Of a DNA stretch of 64,000 nt, positions 33,807 to 50,489 are shown one piece after another (the stretch's first letter is position 1; every line of letters begins with the position of its first letter). Source of the stretch: Pogonophryne albipinna (lineage: Eukaryota; Chordata; Actinopteri; Perciformes; Artedidraconidae); the NCBI GenBank assembly GCA_028583405.1, contig CM053251.1:10193495-10257494 (forward strand). The letters are read 5' to 3'. The translations under genes were made by a program, and so were the position numbers. A model generated the notes under the pieces. The model saw nothing but the letters and a program-made list of their open reading frames with translations. It made no database searches and had not been told where the DNA came from.

Positions 33807-34325
33807 AGAATAGAATAGAATAGTTTAATGTCATTATACATGTACAATGAGATAAATGCTTCTCACTTTCAAGGGTGCCATCAAAACAAAAAGAAAACAT
33901 CACAACATAAGACAACAAAATACACGCAGCATACATACTTAGGAATAAGGGATAAAGGAATAAAGAGTAAAGTGCAGTAATTATTTCCAGGAGTATAAAA
34001 ATTAAATCTGTAATGTAATAAATAATAATAATAATAGTGTGTATTTATAATAATAGTAATGATATATATGTATATGTACAGAGTCACATTGATTCACATG
34101 TCAGGTGTTAAGAGCAATGATGGCTCTTGGGAAAAAACTGTCTTTAAGTCTGTTTGTTTTGGATGTGATACACCTGTAGCGCCTGCCGGAGGGCAGCAGG
34201 TTGAACAGGTGAAAGCCGGGGTGTGAGCTGTCCTTGATAATGTGTTTGGCTCTACTGAGGCAGCGGGAGGTGTAGATGTCCATCAGGGAGGGGAGAGGGC
34301 AGCCGATAATCCTCTGTGCTGTACC
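33806..34325 (-). mobile_element. LINE 3' end, minus strand
   Basis: The minus strand encodes a C-terminal stretch with SRCLSRAKHIIKDSSHPG and LLPSGRRYRC, then FFPRAI (stop near 34101). A 3' UTR follows and a tail of TAGAA-type pentamers at 33806-33823. It is the same broad family as the plus-strand piece at 33385-33640. Its 5' truncation point abuts the second array. Confidence 0.8.
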
Positions 34326-34771
34326 CTATTGTATTGCATTGAGTCGCATCATATTGTATCTCATCGTACCGTATTGTTTCGCATCGCATTATGTTGTATT
34401 GGATCGAGCCGCATTTTATGGCATTGTATTACAACATATCGCATCTTATTGTATCGTATCACATTGCATTGTATTGTATTGCATCGGATCGTGTCTCATC
34501 GTTTCGTATCACGTCTCATCGTTTCGTATCACATCGTATCGTATCACATCGTATCGTATCACATCGTATCACATCGTTTCGTATCACATCGTATCGTATC
34601 ACATCGTATCGTATCACATCGTATCGTATCACATCGTATCGTATCACATCGTATCACATCGTTTCGTATCACATCGTATCGTATCACATCGTATCGTATC
34701 ACATCGTATCGTATCACATCGTATCGTATCGTATCACATCGTATCGTATCGTATCACATCGTATCGTATCA
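34325..34771. repeat. Pentanucleotide array 2 with 15-bp higher-order unit
   Basis: The left part is degenerate. From about 34495 it is highly regular: GTATCGTATCACATC repeated, with occasional 10-bp (GTATCACATC) and GTTTC variants. All three forward frames are open because five-base units cycle without a stop, giving false ORFs of 137-178 codons. Confidence 0.95.
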
Positions 34772-35496
34772 AAAATAGGCTTTGATAGTCAGAGAAGTAT
34801 TTAGATTAACTATAAAGCAAAAAGGCTGTGACAAGCCTTATATATCAGTGGTAACATCAAAGTATTTACAACACATGTAAGTTGTACTTACCTGTAATGA
34901 AGAAATAAAAAAATTACAAGACAAGGAGAAAGAAAAGGGAGGGGAACGGGACAAGAAGAGGAGAGACGAAAGGACATCATGTTATTTTTATCATTCAAGT
35001 TATTGTATTACTGTTGGGAGGGTCAGCACCCAGTTTATCACCTCCACAAATGTGTCCAGGGTCCTCTACCACGCTTGTTTTATTTCTTGTTTTACAGTAA
35101 TTGTCAGGCTGCTTTATGATGGTGATTTTCTCCCGGACTAACATGGACATGTGTGATCTATATCTATAGTCATAAATGAGGTGGTATTTTTCTTCCTTGT
35201 GCAACAGGTCCGTCTGAGCGTGGGAGGGAAGGCAGATATTTTGAAGTGTAATCAATAGTATTGCAGGATCAAAAGAATATTGCATTTCGGATGTAGAGGG
35301 GTTTCTGTCTGTGAAATGTCGCTACTGTGGAGGAGAGCTTTCTTTATCTTTGAAATTGAGATGGCTCCTTCTGTTGTTGTTGCAATGAGGCAATGGATTT
35401 CAGAGTAAACTCACAATGCATGGGAGTACTGGGACCATTTTCAAATCGTAAATGAAAATCACCAGAGTGATAGACTGGTGAAGCACACTTGAAAAC

Positions 35497-35925
35497 CAAG
35501 GCAAGGCAAGTTTATTTATATAACACCTTTCAACACAAGGCAATTCAAAGTGCTTTACAAAAAATGAAAGACATTAAGAAAATGGCATTTAAAATCAGTC
35601 ATTAAAAAGAAAAGCTAATAAAATAAACAGTAAAAGAAAAAATACATGGATAAAAGTTACAGTGATAAAAGTTACAGTGCAGTCTACGATGTGAATAGTT
35701 CAATTAAAAGCAGCGACAAAAAGAAAAGTCTTCAGCCTGGATTTAAAAGTAGTCAGAGTTGTAGCGGACCTGCAGGTTTCTGGGAGTTTGTTCCAGATAT
35801 TTGGAGCATAATAACTGAACGCTGCTTCTCCATGTTTAGTTCTGACTCTGGGGACAGAAAGCTGACCAGTCCCTGAAGACCGGAGAGATCTGGATGGTTC
35901 ATCATTTAGCAGTACCAAGGCTTTT
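35497..35925 (-). mobile_element. L2-like LINE 3' end
   Basis: The minus strand encodes a C-terminal block containing HGEAAFSYYAPNIWNKLPE and TFKSRLKTFLF. It is followed by a 3' end with GTGCTTTACA-type text in reverse and a CCTTG-repeat tail (35497-35510). Confidence 0.85.
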
Positions 35926-36796
35926 TAGAAAATCATTTTGTAAAACTTCAACAGTATTCTAGCTTCTTTCCTCATGGTTACTAATAATTCTTCCAAAGGT
36001 AAAGCTGTTCTGTGTTTGAGTTGAATACCTGCATTCAACATAAATCTGTTAATTGAAGCATTTCACTGAACAGACATCACCTCCGCATTATGAGAAGGCC
36101 ATTAAAATGCAAAAAGGATTTCATACTTGACCTTGTCTACCGGATGTTATATAACAATGATTTTCTCTCCTCTTCTGGATCTCAAATGAAACAAACTTTC
36201 AAGTGCCAGAGGAAGAGGAGCGGATCGTATCTTGACACAAACGTACCTTCATCTCTGCGTTATTAGGGTTAAGGATTAATGACCTTTCATTTGTCTGACG
36301 CTTTTATAGAAAGTGACTCACAATAGGTGCAATCAACCATGGAGATACAAACTCAGAACAGCAATTATCCTAGAAGTTCATTAGCTTTCATTAAACTAAA
36401 CACGTCTAAGTGCAATATACAGAAATAAGAAGTTTGCTTTAGTGTGGTTTGGAATGGGATGTTAACACTATAAAAATGTCTTTATCTATTTCTGATTTTA
36501 AAAATGGGAGAGGGTTTGTAATAAAATAGACTGATGAACAACAACAACAATGATCAACGTTTTGGGATCATTCAGCAGTTAGGATTTGATTAGTTTATAT
36601 CTAAGGTTAGGTTAGGTGTTCTGTAGGTTGTAACCGTTTCTGTATAGTATATGAACTTTATTCAATTCTAAATGTGTAAGTAGGATATATTTGGAATATC
36701 TGTTGAGTGTCTGGTCCCTTATTCTCAAACACCTATAGCTTATCAAGGTGTTCAATTTCATATTTCTCTATTATTTTTTATGATTGTACTTGTATT
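35926..36796. other. Intergenic, nothing recognised
   Basis: Ordinary AT-rich sequence with a short AAC-rich run at 36538-36550. No exon or known element seen. Confidence 0.5.
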
Positions 36797-37190
36797 TTTA
36801 AAGGGGCCCTATGATGCTGTTTCCAGGTTCATATTTGTATTGTGAGCCTCCACTGTGATGTGTTTATGCTGTAATGTTCTGACTGTGCTGCTGCACCTTT
36901 TTTCACACTATTTTTGAACTAAATGAATTAAATTATTTTTGTTTTAAGATTTTAATTGCTAAGGTGCAGTTAAAACAAGTGGGTTTTCTGTCTCTGACGT
37001 AAAATATTTGCACCTTCTGCAGTCCTGATATCAATGGGGGGGCTCGTTTCACCATTTTGGAACCACAAGCAGCAGGAGTTTGCCTGTTGAGAGATAACTG
37101 GGTACCATAACTTGTTTTTTCCGGGATCAGAGCTCTATAAAGAGGGAAGATGTGACTTTATTAACTGTCAGTCCAAGGCTGAAGACTGTC
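36797..37190 (+). mobile_element. Miniature DNA transposon copy
   Basis: It starts TTTAAAGGGGCCCTATGATG and carries the shared GTGAGCCTCCACTGTGATG and GCTGCTGCACCT blocks. The right end is uncertain. Confidence 0.6.
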
Positions 37191-38100
37191 CCTAATATTG
37201 TAAGCATCTCACAGTCAGGCCTCTACAGTCAGTAACAATTGAAACTCACCTAGAAAAGGCTATGTCACTCATGACATCTGGCCCTGATGGGTCTCTAAGC
37301 AACAAGTGCTAATGCATGAAACGAAGGAAAGGAAACAGCATCCACCTAATTACGTGCTGGTGGAAATCTGTCTCTGTTGTGCTGAGGGAGATAAAAGGAG
37401 AGACTTGTTAGACAGGAATAACCCATGATTTGTGTCAAAATGTAATCTTTATTTACAGCATTTATTTTGATTTTGAGCTCTCCGTGCTGCGTTTTGTTTG
37501 TGTCTCTGTCGGGAAAATTCCTAGGTTCATGCTTTAAGGCAGTGGGAAATATTTAATAACATAAATGATACACAGAGGTCGGAGATGCATTCATCTGAAG
37601 ATGTCTCTCTGACTTGATGCCTCTTCAACATCTGATTGGACTCTTCATGTTTTCATCGTAGGCGTTGTTCTCACAAGTGTTGCTAGGGAACATCTAATGG
37701 CAGCATTGATGGGAATTTAAATATATTCAGAAAGAAGTGCAAGCCATTTTGTAGTTTAACTTTTGCAACAGACAGGTGAACTCATCAGAATACTTACAAA
37801 AATAGATACCTATAACATAAGGTCAACGTGCTGAATGATGTAAAGGTGACAGCTTGGGAGTATATAATACTAATAAAAAGTGCTTTAACAAAATGGCACA
37901 AATCGCAAACTGAAAAACACCTTTTTGGCAACAAAATATAACAGTTTAAGAGACACAAGAATGTAAAAAGTGTGATAATAACACAAATTACGCATTATAT
38001 GCATTTTACCATTTTACCAGTAAATAATAACATCGTGTACGGTAAATATACGTCCAGCTGTGTGTAATGTATGGTTTTCTGCTGGATGCTGTCTATCAGC
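37191..38100. other. Intergenic sequence upstream of oprk1
   Basis: No recognised element or exon. It may hold oprk1 control sequence, but nothing in it can be named. Confidence 0.45.
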
Positions 38101-38129
38101 TGGCTCAGCCTCTGATGTCACTGAATGAG

Positions 38130-38523
38130 CAGTGCGGGCTCGCAGTGCGCACCTCCGGGGACGCAGCGGTGGCACAGGCAGTGGATTTTCTGCTCGCACT
38201 TTAACCCAGAAACCCTTTGTTTCTGCCATATTCACAGTTTCCGGATTTCAATCAGTGTCTAAGCTTCTTATAAGAAACTCCTTATGTTGCATTTGCATGA
38301 ACTTTATTTGGAGCAGAGAATAAGGTAAGGTGGTGTTTCACTTGTGCACTGGTGTCCTTGAGCGCAGGCTGTTGCGCGCGGTTTCGTTGGAGACATATTC
38401 TGTTCTAATAGAGACATTTGCTTCGTTTTTGTTTGTTTTTGGTAGCGATCATCTGAAATTCAGCTTGTTTTGGAGAGATTTCTGTTTAAGTTGAACATCC
38501 GGGTGCAGGCAGCGATCGGCACC
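38130..38523 (+). other. oprk1: oprk1 5' UTR with probable small intron
   Basis: A GC-rich patch (38130-38200) is followed by a donor AATAAG|gtaagg at 38323/38324 and an acceptor tttttggtag at about 38443. This would remove a roughly 120-nt intron before the coding exon. The transcription start is not determinable here. Confidence 0.45.
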
Positions 38524-41263
38524 ATGGAGAGCAGCGTGGTGCACATCTTCAAAGAGGACAGGTGTCCCTCGGAGGACTGTTTTCCAAACTTCACCGATCT
38601 ACCCGGCTCCTCAGACGTCTTCAACTACACCTCCAACGGCACCTGGGACGCTGAACCCGAGCCCATGTCGCCCATCATCCCCATCATAGTCGCGTTGTAC
38701 TCCGTGGTGTTTGTGGTGGGCTTGGCGGGCAATTGTTTGGTGATGTATGTCATCATCAGGTGAGTTTTCCTCTCTGAAATATGTCCGTTATTCAAGTCAT
38801 GACAAAAGCAATGCGAGTTGCACGCAAATTCGCGTTTCACTGCTCAATTCATATAGCAATAATGTATTTATTTATTTGTTTTGGATCAATTGCATCCTCT
38901 TATCATAGGAACTAATCTGATTTCAAGGGAAACAGTTATATGTTTGAATGTATGGCCATATTGTCTTTCTGTGCATTCAAATTGGGTTTTAGTTGGTAAA
39001 CTGGGCTCGTTTTATTCTCTTCACCAATGACAACAATATCTTAAACAGTGTAAAAGCTTTGAAATCAATATTTCCTCTCAAAGGTCTTTTTATTTTAAGT
39101 GTTGTTTGTCAACCTGATTACAGTTCAAAGACTTAATTAGGCAAGACATGATGACAACTCAGATATATTTTTCCCTTTGTGTCATAGCATTTTGACTGCA
39201 ATCTGTTTTATAGGATAACGGCTTAGCACTAAACTCCATCTCAGAAATTAATTTCATTAACCTTGTTCACCTTTAAAGGGTTTAACAACACAAAAAGGAG
39301 TCAAACGACTATCTTATCCTTTCAACCTCTTCATGTCTCCTTCTCACAACAGATACACCAAAATGAAAACAGCCACCAACATCTACATCTTCAACCTGGC
39401 TGTGGCCGACGCTCTGGTCACCACCACCATGCCTTTCCAGAGCACCGACTACCTGCTGAGCTCATGGCCGTTTGGCGAGGTGGCGTGCAAAGTCTTCATC
39501 TCCATCGATTATTACAACATGTTCACCAGCATCTTCACCCTGACCATGATGAGCGTGGACCGCTACGTGGCCGTGTGCCACCCCATCAAGGCCCTGGACT
39601 TCCGCACGCCCGTCAAGGCCAAGATCATCAACGTGATCATCTGGCTGCTGTCGTCTGCTGCCGGGATCCCCGCCATGATACTAGGCAGCACCAAGACCAA
39701 TAACGGTACCTTGACCTTTCATACATTCACACTGCTAGGACTCCACTTCTGATGTGATCCTTTCGCCATTAAAATGAACCTAAAAAGAATACACCCTGTT
39801 ATATTATTAAATTGCGTTCTTGTATTATAACAACAATTTTAAAACCTAAAGGTATCTGTACTCTGATTCAAGGTACCAATCAAAAGCCTTTTAGGTGCCT
39901 GTAATGGCGCCACATTCCCTTTGAACGTGCATCATTGGTGTATCGAGTATTAAAGGTAGGGTAGGTAAGAATGGAGAAACCAGCTCGAGTGCGCTAGAAA
40001 TTGAAAGTACACAACCGGTTAAAATGATTGGTCGTGCTTTTTACAGCGCTACGGCTTCCACAGATGACATTTTTTTATGGATTTTTTGTCAAAGCACTTC
40101 AGATATTCATTGCTATCGGGATATTAAGAGCATTCCATGGAATATAACAAAAAGTGTATCTCGAGCCGGTTTCTCAAACTAATCATATGATCCCTACTTC
40201 ACCACACCACCAATCCCCTTGGCTCTTACGGGCAGATAATGACATAGTGTGTGTTGATAGAAGTGATAAGCCTTTCTGCTCATCTCTCTCTGGTTCAGTC
40301 CCTCCCTGCTAAGTAGACAAAAGATCTATCAGCTGCAAAGGGGCTCTAACAAGCAATTTCAAACTTCAAGCCCCACTTCATAGCACCAACCTTGCCTTAA
40401 ATATCTCAATTAGATGCAGCAAGTATCCTTCTTTCCTAAAGAGGATGTTCTGTAGGTTTGATAAGATCCTTTCTGAATAGATGAAGCAATTATAGACATT
40501 ATAGGTCCTTCTAGTTAATTGAGCTCAAAGGAGGCATTTTTTTCCAGCAAAAGTTTGATTGATCGTGCACGATTATAAAGCTCAATGCACTATGAGGCTA
40601 GGTGACGAACCGGATTCTGGCTAAGTACTCTTTGTCTTTTTGGTTTCCTCTGAATTTGGGGTTAGGTTTATTATGGCTTTTCTTTGTGTTTGACTGGTAA
40701 ACTCTGTTGTTCTGGGACTAACAGGGACTACAGAGTGTGCCCTGCAGTTCCCTGAACCCTACAGCTACTGGGACACCCTGATGAAGATCTGCGTCTTCAT
40801 CTTTGGCTTTGTGGCACCCGTCATCATCATCACCGTCTGCTACACGCTGATGGTGCTGCGTCTGAAGAGCGTGCGCCTGCTGTCGGGCTCACGAGAGAAG
40901 GACCGTAACCTCCGCCGGATCACCCGCCTGGTCCTGGTGGTGGTCGCCGTCTTCGTGGTGTGCTGGACGCCCATCCACATCTTCATCTTGGTCAAGGCGC
41001 TGTCTGGCAACGTTCCCGAGACCACCGCCGTCATGGCCGCCTACTTCTTCTGCGTGGCGCTGGGCTACACCAACAGCAGCCTCAACCCCATCCTCTACGC
41101 CTTCCTGGACGAGAACTTCAAGAGGTGCTTCAGAGACTTCTGCTGCCCCGGAGTCAAAGGACACGGAGACTCTCATGGGGTGAGTCGGGTGAGGAGCACC
41201 CTGCGGGACCACTCGTGTCCCACAGAGGCCCGGGGGGATGGGAGGCAGGCCCGGCCCGTATGA
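38524..41263 (+). CDS. oprk1: Kappa-type opioid receptor
   Basis: A class A GPCR for dynorphin-type peptides, coupling to Gi/o at the neuronal plasma membrane. Coding exons 38524-38759, 39353-39705 and 40725-41263 (phases 2 and 1) sum to 1128 nt, or 375 residues; human has 380 as I recall. The start has a strong context (ACCATGG). N-glycosylation sequons are at N22, N34 and N38. TM1 carries GN70 and TM2 LAVAD98. The ligand-anchoring Asp is D131. DRY is at 148-150, CWTP at 276-279 and NPILY at 317-321. The disulfide pair is C124 and C201. Palmitoylation-type CC is at 336-337. The intracellular loop [20 protein letters not shown] is the opioid-receptor signature. Intron positions, after TM1 and in extracellular loop 2, are those of the opioid family. 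Position 287 is Lys where mammalian kappa receptors have Glu. Confidence 0.96.
39950..40200. mobile_element. Miniature element in oprk1 intron 2
   Basis: GAGAAACCAGCTCGAGTGCG near the left end is mirrored by CTCGAGCCGGTTTCTC near 40160. The outer ends are GGTAGGGTAGGT and a diverged complement, CCTACTTCACC. No coding region. Confidence 0.65.
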
Positions 41264-44085
41264 CTAGCCATGGACACGTCCTTCATGCCCTGTCAGAGCT
41301 GGGAGGACTCCAACGACCTGCCGACTCAAGTCACCACTGCCATCTGAGGGAGGGGCTAAAGCCAGGGCAAGCTTTTATTTATTTATCCAGAGTGATGCTC
41401 AGATACTCCACAGCCAGGTTTACTTAAAGGTCAAGTGTGTAGGTTTTAGTGTCATAGTGGGGAGGAGGCAACCATCTGATTAGATAAGTGCAGGAATGAG
41501 TCCTTAAACCCAACTATTCGTAAGTATGTTGGCACTTCTGGTTCCCTCATCTTGGGACTTCTGTCAATTGCATTTACGCTTCAACAATTATAAATCTAGT
41601 GTTACTGCAAGTCGACCGCTGATCATTTACTACATTTACAACTTAATATACTATTTACTACATGATAGCAATTCTTATTACTATATGTAACAGTGACAAT
41701 GATTGTGCTTGGGGCTAAGGGCTACACACAGGGTAGAGAAGTGAGAAAGTATTGAGACATTTTTCTTTTAAAGTTTGTTTTTCCGTGGGATCTGTTGACA
41801 TTTAGAAAAATAAAGATTATTGGAACAATCATTTAAAATGTACTTTAGGTTTAAGCCTTTGAGACCGTGATTGTGAAGTGTAGTTAATGCCTCTGGAGTC
41901 ACAACCCAGATAATAAATCTAATATTTTGAAATGTATAAAATGTACAAAGCTGAAATCCAGCAAAGAAAAGCAAAGTGTCATTATTGTTCACATTGTTGG
42001 TATGAACAATGAAAATATGATTAAGATGTCACGATGAGACAAACCAAAAATGATTTATTATTATGTAGCTTGACCAGATTTTGTTCACCTTACTTGGTAA
42101 GTAAACTAGTGGTTTGTGAACAAAATTAAAAAAAGAAATCAGCCCTAATTATTTCGGGAACAAACTGCATTATGGGCATTGTTTTTAACTGATTGTGTAT
42201 TTTTGTGAATTGTATTTTTGATGCTGTAAAAATGTGTGAATAGTCTATAATATGATTGGCAGTGAACTCATGAAAAATATATAGGGAGGCTGTAGCTCAG
42301 TGGATAGTGTGATGGACTTCAAATCAGGGGTCAGCAAGTTCAAGTCCCACTGCAGTCAGCATGTCGTTGTGGGCAAGACACAGTATTGAATGTATGTAAG
42401 TTTCTTTGGATAAAAGCATCTAACAAAATGGTAATGTAATGTAATATAGTAATCTCTCAGGGATCATCCTGTGTAATTCACCACTAGAACGTACTACATT
42501 AAGTATTTTCCTCTTGAGTGATGGCTGACTTTGATGAGGCTTTGGTCTCAAAGCTATGTGCACAGTTTGTTCTTTGAAGCCATTTTAACAAACTACAATT
42601 ACATCTGACATGGATCCACACCTTTTATTCCAGGCAGTAGGTGTTGGTTGTATACATTGTTACGTCAACCTGGCCTGTTCACACCTTGTCTGAAATACTA
42701 GTTATTTGAAAAACTGGGTTACAGCGCTCCAAGGAAACAGCTCACATGACAACAGCTCACATGACAACCACATATGTATCAATCCAACATGCCTTTTGGT
42801 GTTTAGTGCAATTCAATGTTCATACTGTAAAATAACAATGAACTCATTAGTTTATTGTCTTGGAAATTGGGTGTTTACATGTAACTGATTACTGTCTTTG
42901 TTTCCTGAATTATTTTAGCTTTCATACGAGTCACTAGATCAAATCATGCTTGTGATGGTTTTTCTTAATGTAGAGTAACCTGTTAATATATGTATCTGTC
43001 TAAATCTGATAGGGTAGTTATAGCAGAACATGTTTTGTTGTGCCTTTTTATGTGTGCCTTATATTAATTGGCCTCTGAACTCAGCTATTTTGCTTATTTT
43101 AAAAGATCAGCAATTAGCCACATCCATTTTTGTGCTGCCTTTCTTTCCCTTTAATGATATGAAAGTATGTTGTGGTATAAACGTACTGCTTTTAATTATT
43201 GTAGCATTATCTTTAAAACACTAGAAGTCCTACTGAGGAGGACTCCTGTTGGTTACTGGTATGTATTTCTTATCTATTCCTCAAATACTGTATTTTAAAC
43301 AATAGAAAATATTGTTTTCATATTCAAATGATCAGCCCAGGTCTGAGCACCACATACTGTGTGTATAATGTGCTGTTGCATTATAAATTGACTGTATCTG
43401 TTGGATATGTTGCTGTATCTTGTAGCTTTGAATATCAAAACATGCTCCATGTGTCACATTAAAGCGGTGAAAAGTGAGTTTGCTTCATTTAAAGATCAAT
43501 ATCAAAGTGTATCCTCTGTTTTCACTTCAACTCAACCCAAAGTAAGTATTTCCTTTTTTCGTTGGTGGCCATGCGCTAAATTGCATTATGACCATTATAC
43601 AGTATATACAGTCTATGGTTGCTCCCCATTTGGTTTGAAAAAAATGGTATTGCTATGTTCATGTTGATAGTATTTAGTGTCATGTCTAATTACAGAATCA
43701 TTTGGTAGTTAGGGAAGAATAGCGTATAACTGCAGAATATTTTCAATCTAATACAGACATTTGTATTTAATATCTAATTATCTTGTAAATGGTGTCTAAT
43801 TTTGCATTAGCATGACCTGTTTGGTTTCTATGAAGTTTATTTTGGGCTTATTGGGACTATGCTCCCGCTGAAATACTACTCATGTATTATATTTGATAAT
43901 ACTGTAGTTACAATACTTGTGCTAATACCAGTACTGCTATATAATTATTATTGACACGCCTGCTTTCTCCTGCCGCTACTTCCACTACGCCTCGCTTTTG
44001 CTAGTTTGAGGCTTCCGCTTTTTTAAATTGTGGATATAATTTGCACAAATGTGTTGACAATAAATACCATTTCATGTTCACTATG
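41264..44085 (+). other. oprk1: oprk1 3' UTR (extent uncertain)
   Basis: Two canonical AATAAA signals are visible, at 41809-41814 and 44059-44064. The shorter form gives a UTR of about 570 nt. The longer one would include the SINE at 42286-42445. Which is used cannot be told from sequence alone. The rest of 42450-44050 is AT-rich with no exon. Confidence 0.45.
42286..42445 (+). mobile_element. tRNA-derived SINE, plus strand
   Basis: The head GGCTGTAGCTCAGTGGATAG (A box) and GTTCAAGTCCC (B box) is followed by a core with GCATGTCGTTGTGGGCAAGA and a tail GGATAAAAGCATCTAAC ending in AATGTAATGTAAT. Same family as 6085-6296. Confidence 0.88.
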
Positions 44086-44275
44086 CAGACTAATGTCTCG
44101 TTCATGAAATGTTATTGGTCATACAAAATATAGATATATAAAATACAGCAAAACTATGTTTAAATTCACAGTTATAATTAGTGTAAGTTATATATATAGT
44201 AATTACAGTATTGCACTTTAAACACAATTATTGAACAAGTGCTGTAAAGAGGTAAACATAAAATGAGATGTCCAT

Positions 44276-44287
44276 CCACCAGGTGGC
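44276..44287 (+). promoter_or_regulatory. CTCF-like motif
   Basis: CCACCAGGTGGC matches the core of the CTCF consensus. It is nearly palindromic, so orientation is ambiguous. It lies between oprk1 and chmp5, where two blocks that are unlinked in human meet. Confidence 0.3.
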
Positions 44288-44864
44288 CAGAATCATAATT
44301 GGAAAGGACAAAGGTTTTTCCCAATGGTGTGCAGAGGGATTCTCAGAGATTTGAGAGGCAAATTAAATCAGTCAGTTCCTGTGTGCATTGATTATGCTAT
44401 TAGCCATAATGACCAAGATTACTGCAGTTTTCTGTCTGTCGAGGTCTGTGTGCATTGGGAAGCCATTACATAGCCAGATTCAGAAATAGGCTCCTGTGCC
44501 TAATTAGGCTCTAATAGACTTCATCGTTCAGGGGAAAACCGTCAATCACTGCAGCTGCATAAAGCACATCCTAAAACAATGATTGACAAAAAGAATTTTA
44601 ACATGCATGTGCTATTACTTGTTTATGTATTGAGAACAAGTCTAAGGTTGCCAGTTTGGCTTGTGTTGATACATATACATTTACAAACAGGCGATTCATA
44701 AATTAACTAAATTAAATTATCCATGACACACAGTGAAGTCTACATATTAGTAACCCTCTTAATCATGAAACCATTTTGATTTTTTTAAAAAGCACTAATA
44801 CTTTTATGAATACCTTTGTTTGCTACCAAATCATATTTACATGCAGATGGGAATATATTCCTAT

Positions 44865-45110
44865 GGATGTAAGAAATACTCAGACCTCACACTTAAGTAC
44901 AATTTGCAGTACCGAAGACTTCCTTAAGTAAAAGTACAAAAATATTAGTAACAAAATATATTTAAAGTACCAAAAGTAAAATAGCTCATTATGTGTTATA
45001 GCCCCTTTCAGAATAATGTATATCAACATACCGGATTATGAATATTGAAGCATTATTGGGTTTATCTCTGATGGTAAATGTTGAGCCAATTTAAAATACT
45101 TATAGAAATA
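44865..45110. mobile_element. Fragment of ACTTAAGTAC-type hAT element
   Basis: CTTAAGTACAATTTGCAGTA, then AAGTACCAAAAGTAAAATAG and CCCTTTCAGAATAATGTATA, recur in the piece at 55765-55985. Ends and target duplication are not visible. Confidence 0.55.
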
Positions 45111-45159
45111 TTAACCTATAATGTCATCATTTATTAGTTGATGTATCTATTGTTTCTAT

Positions 45160-45424
45160 TTCTATTACACACGGCATCTATTGCACGTCTGTCCGTCCTG
45201 GGAGAGGGATCCCTCCTCTGTTGCTCTCCCTGAGGTTTCTCCCATTTTTCCCTTTTAAACTGTGGATTTTCTCTGAAAGTTTTTCCTTGTACGATGCGAG
45301 GGTCAAAGGACAGAGGGTGTCGTATTGTCATACTGATATTCTGTACAAACTGTGAAGACCACTGAGACAAATGTAACATTTGTGATATTGGGCTATATAA
45401 ATAAACATTGATTGATTGATTGAT
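45160..45424 (+). mobile_element. 5'-truncated retroelement, tail (TTGA)n
   Basis: Same family as 7018-7860 and 47827-48101. It shares CTGTTGCTCTCCCTGAGG and GTATTGTCATACTGATATTC, has an internal deletion, and ends in a GATTGATTGATTGAT tail. Confidence 0.8.
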
Positions 45425-45669
45425 ATTGTATTGCTAATAATCCAAGTCTTTAAAGTCACACAAGCTTTCAGATAAATGTAGTGGAGTAAAGTTAGGTCAA
45501 CAATATAATTAAAAGCTGTATTCAATCCCTCTGTATCTGCAGTGTGGAGTTTAACAAAGACTAGTGCATCTGCGGGGACAATGGGTGTTCACTACAGCTG
45601 CACTTCTTCTACTGGCCACACGGGGGCAGGCGTGTTTGGAGAAAATACCTCATCTCATTCGCCACAACC

Positions 45670-45760
45670 ATTCACAACAACCAATAGGAACCGTTTGCGT
45701 CTGAACCGTTACTTCCGGGTGTAAATCCGTTTTCATTTGATGTTTCTTTGTATTTCATCT
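45670..45760 (+). promoter_or_regulatory. chmp5: chmp5 promoter: CCAAT box and ETS site
   Basis: CCAAT at 45681-45685 and ACTTCCGG at 45711-45718 (ETS/GABP type) lie 80-120 bp upstream of the start codon. No TATA box is seen, as is usual for a housekeeping gene. Confidence 0.45.
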
Positions 45761-45799
45761 AAATAAAGCTACGAAATAAAGCTACAAAACGTTTAGAAA

Positions 45800-50003
<4,204 letters not shown>

Positions 50004-50400
50004 ACAAGGGATGGATTAAAGCAACTGCACTTCAACTGAAAACACTTTTATAAGAGTAACATTTATACATGCAAAAGGTTTGACCTGAGAACACTACGAT
50101 TTTGAAGCCATCCGTGTGTTGGGTTGTGTATTTTTAACACTGCCGTGCTAGCATGTGGCCTTGTGTGACCTTTTTTTAAAAACATGATTCCCCTTTCGTT
50201 TGTTTCCGTCCTCCTGTCTAGCACTTATCCATCAGTCTCGTCCATCACCAGTATTACCAAGCTCATTTTTATTTGTCTTAATTGTGTTCTTGTTTTGTGT
50301 GTTGTTCGGTCATCACTGTTATGTTTTAGTTTTGTCTTACAAGTGGAGATTATTGTATTATTTTAAACATGCAAATTAAATTATGTGTTTTAACTTACCA
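50004..50400 (+). other. chmp5: chmp5 3' UTR
   Basis: The variant poly(A) signal ATTAAA is at 50375-50380. No AATAAA is found nearer. Confidence 0.6.
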
Positions 50401-50489
50401 CTGCATTCTTTGGTTAATTATTTTTCAACCAGGACACCAAATCATTGCATTTAACATCTTTAAGTCACTGTGAAGTGTATTAAAGTGCT

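Noticed and set aside
33645..34771. CRISPR-like spacing of repeats
   Set aside because: Units are five bases with no unique spacers, and the genome is eukaryotic.
34242..34804. Overlapping open frames of 137-178 codons in the three forward phases
   Set aside because: They come from a stop-free five-base repeat read in every frame; composition is a cyclic SHRIVSYRI pattern without gene signals.
40840..41212. Minus-strand frames over oprk1 exon 3 and plus-strand alternative frame 40960-41427
   Set aside because: They are shadows of a GC-rich coding exon; the real frame carries all receptor motifs.
42286..42360. Possible tRNA gene
   Set aside because: The head has A and B boxes but no proper acceptor stem, and it is continuous with a SINE body and tail; a second copy exists at 6085-6296.
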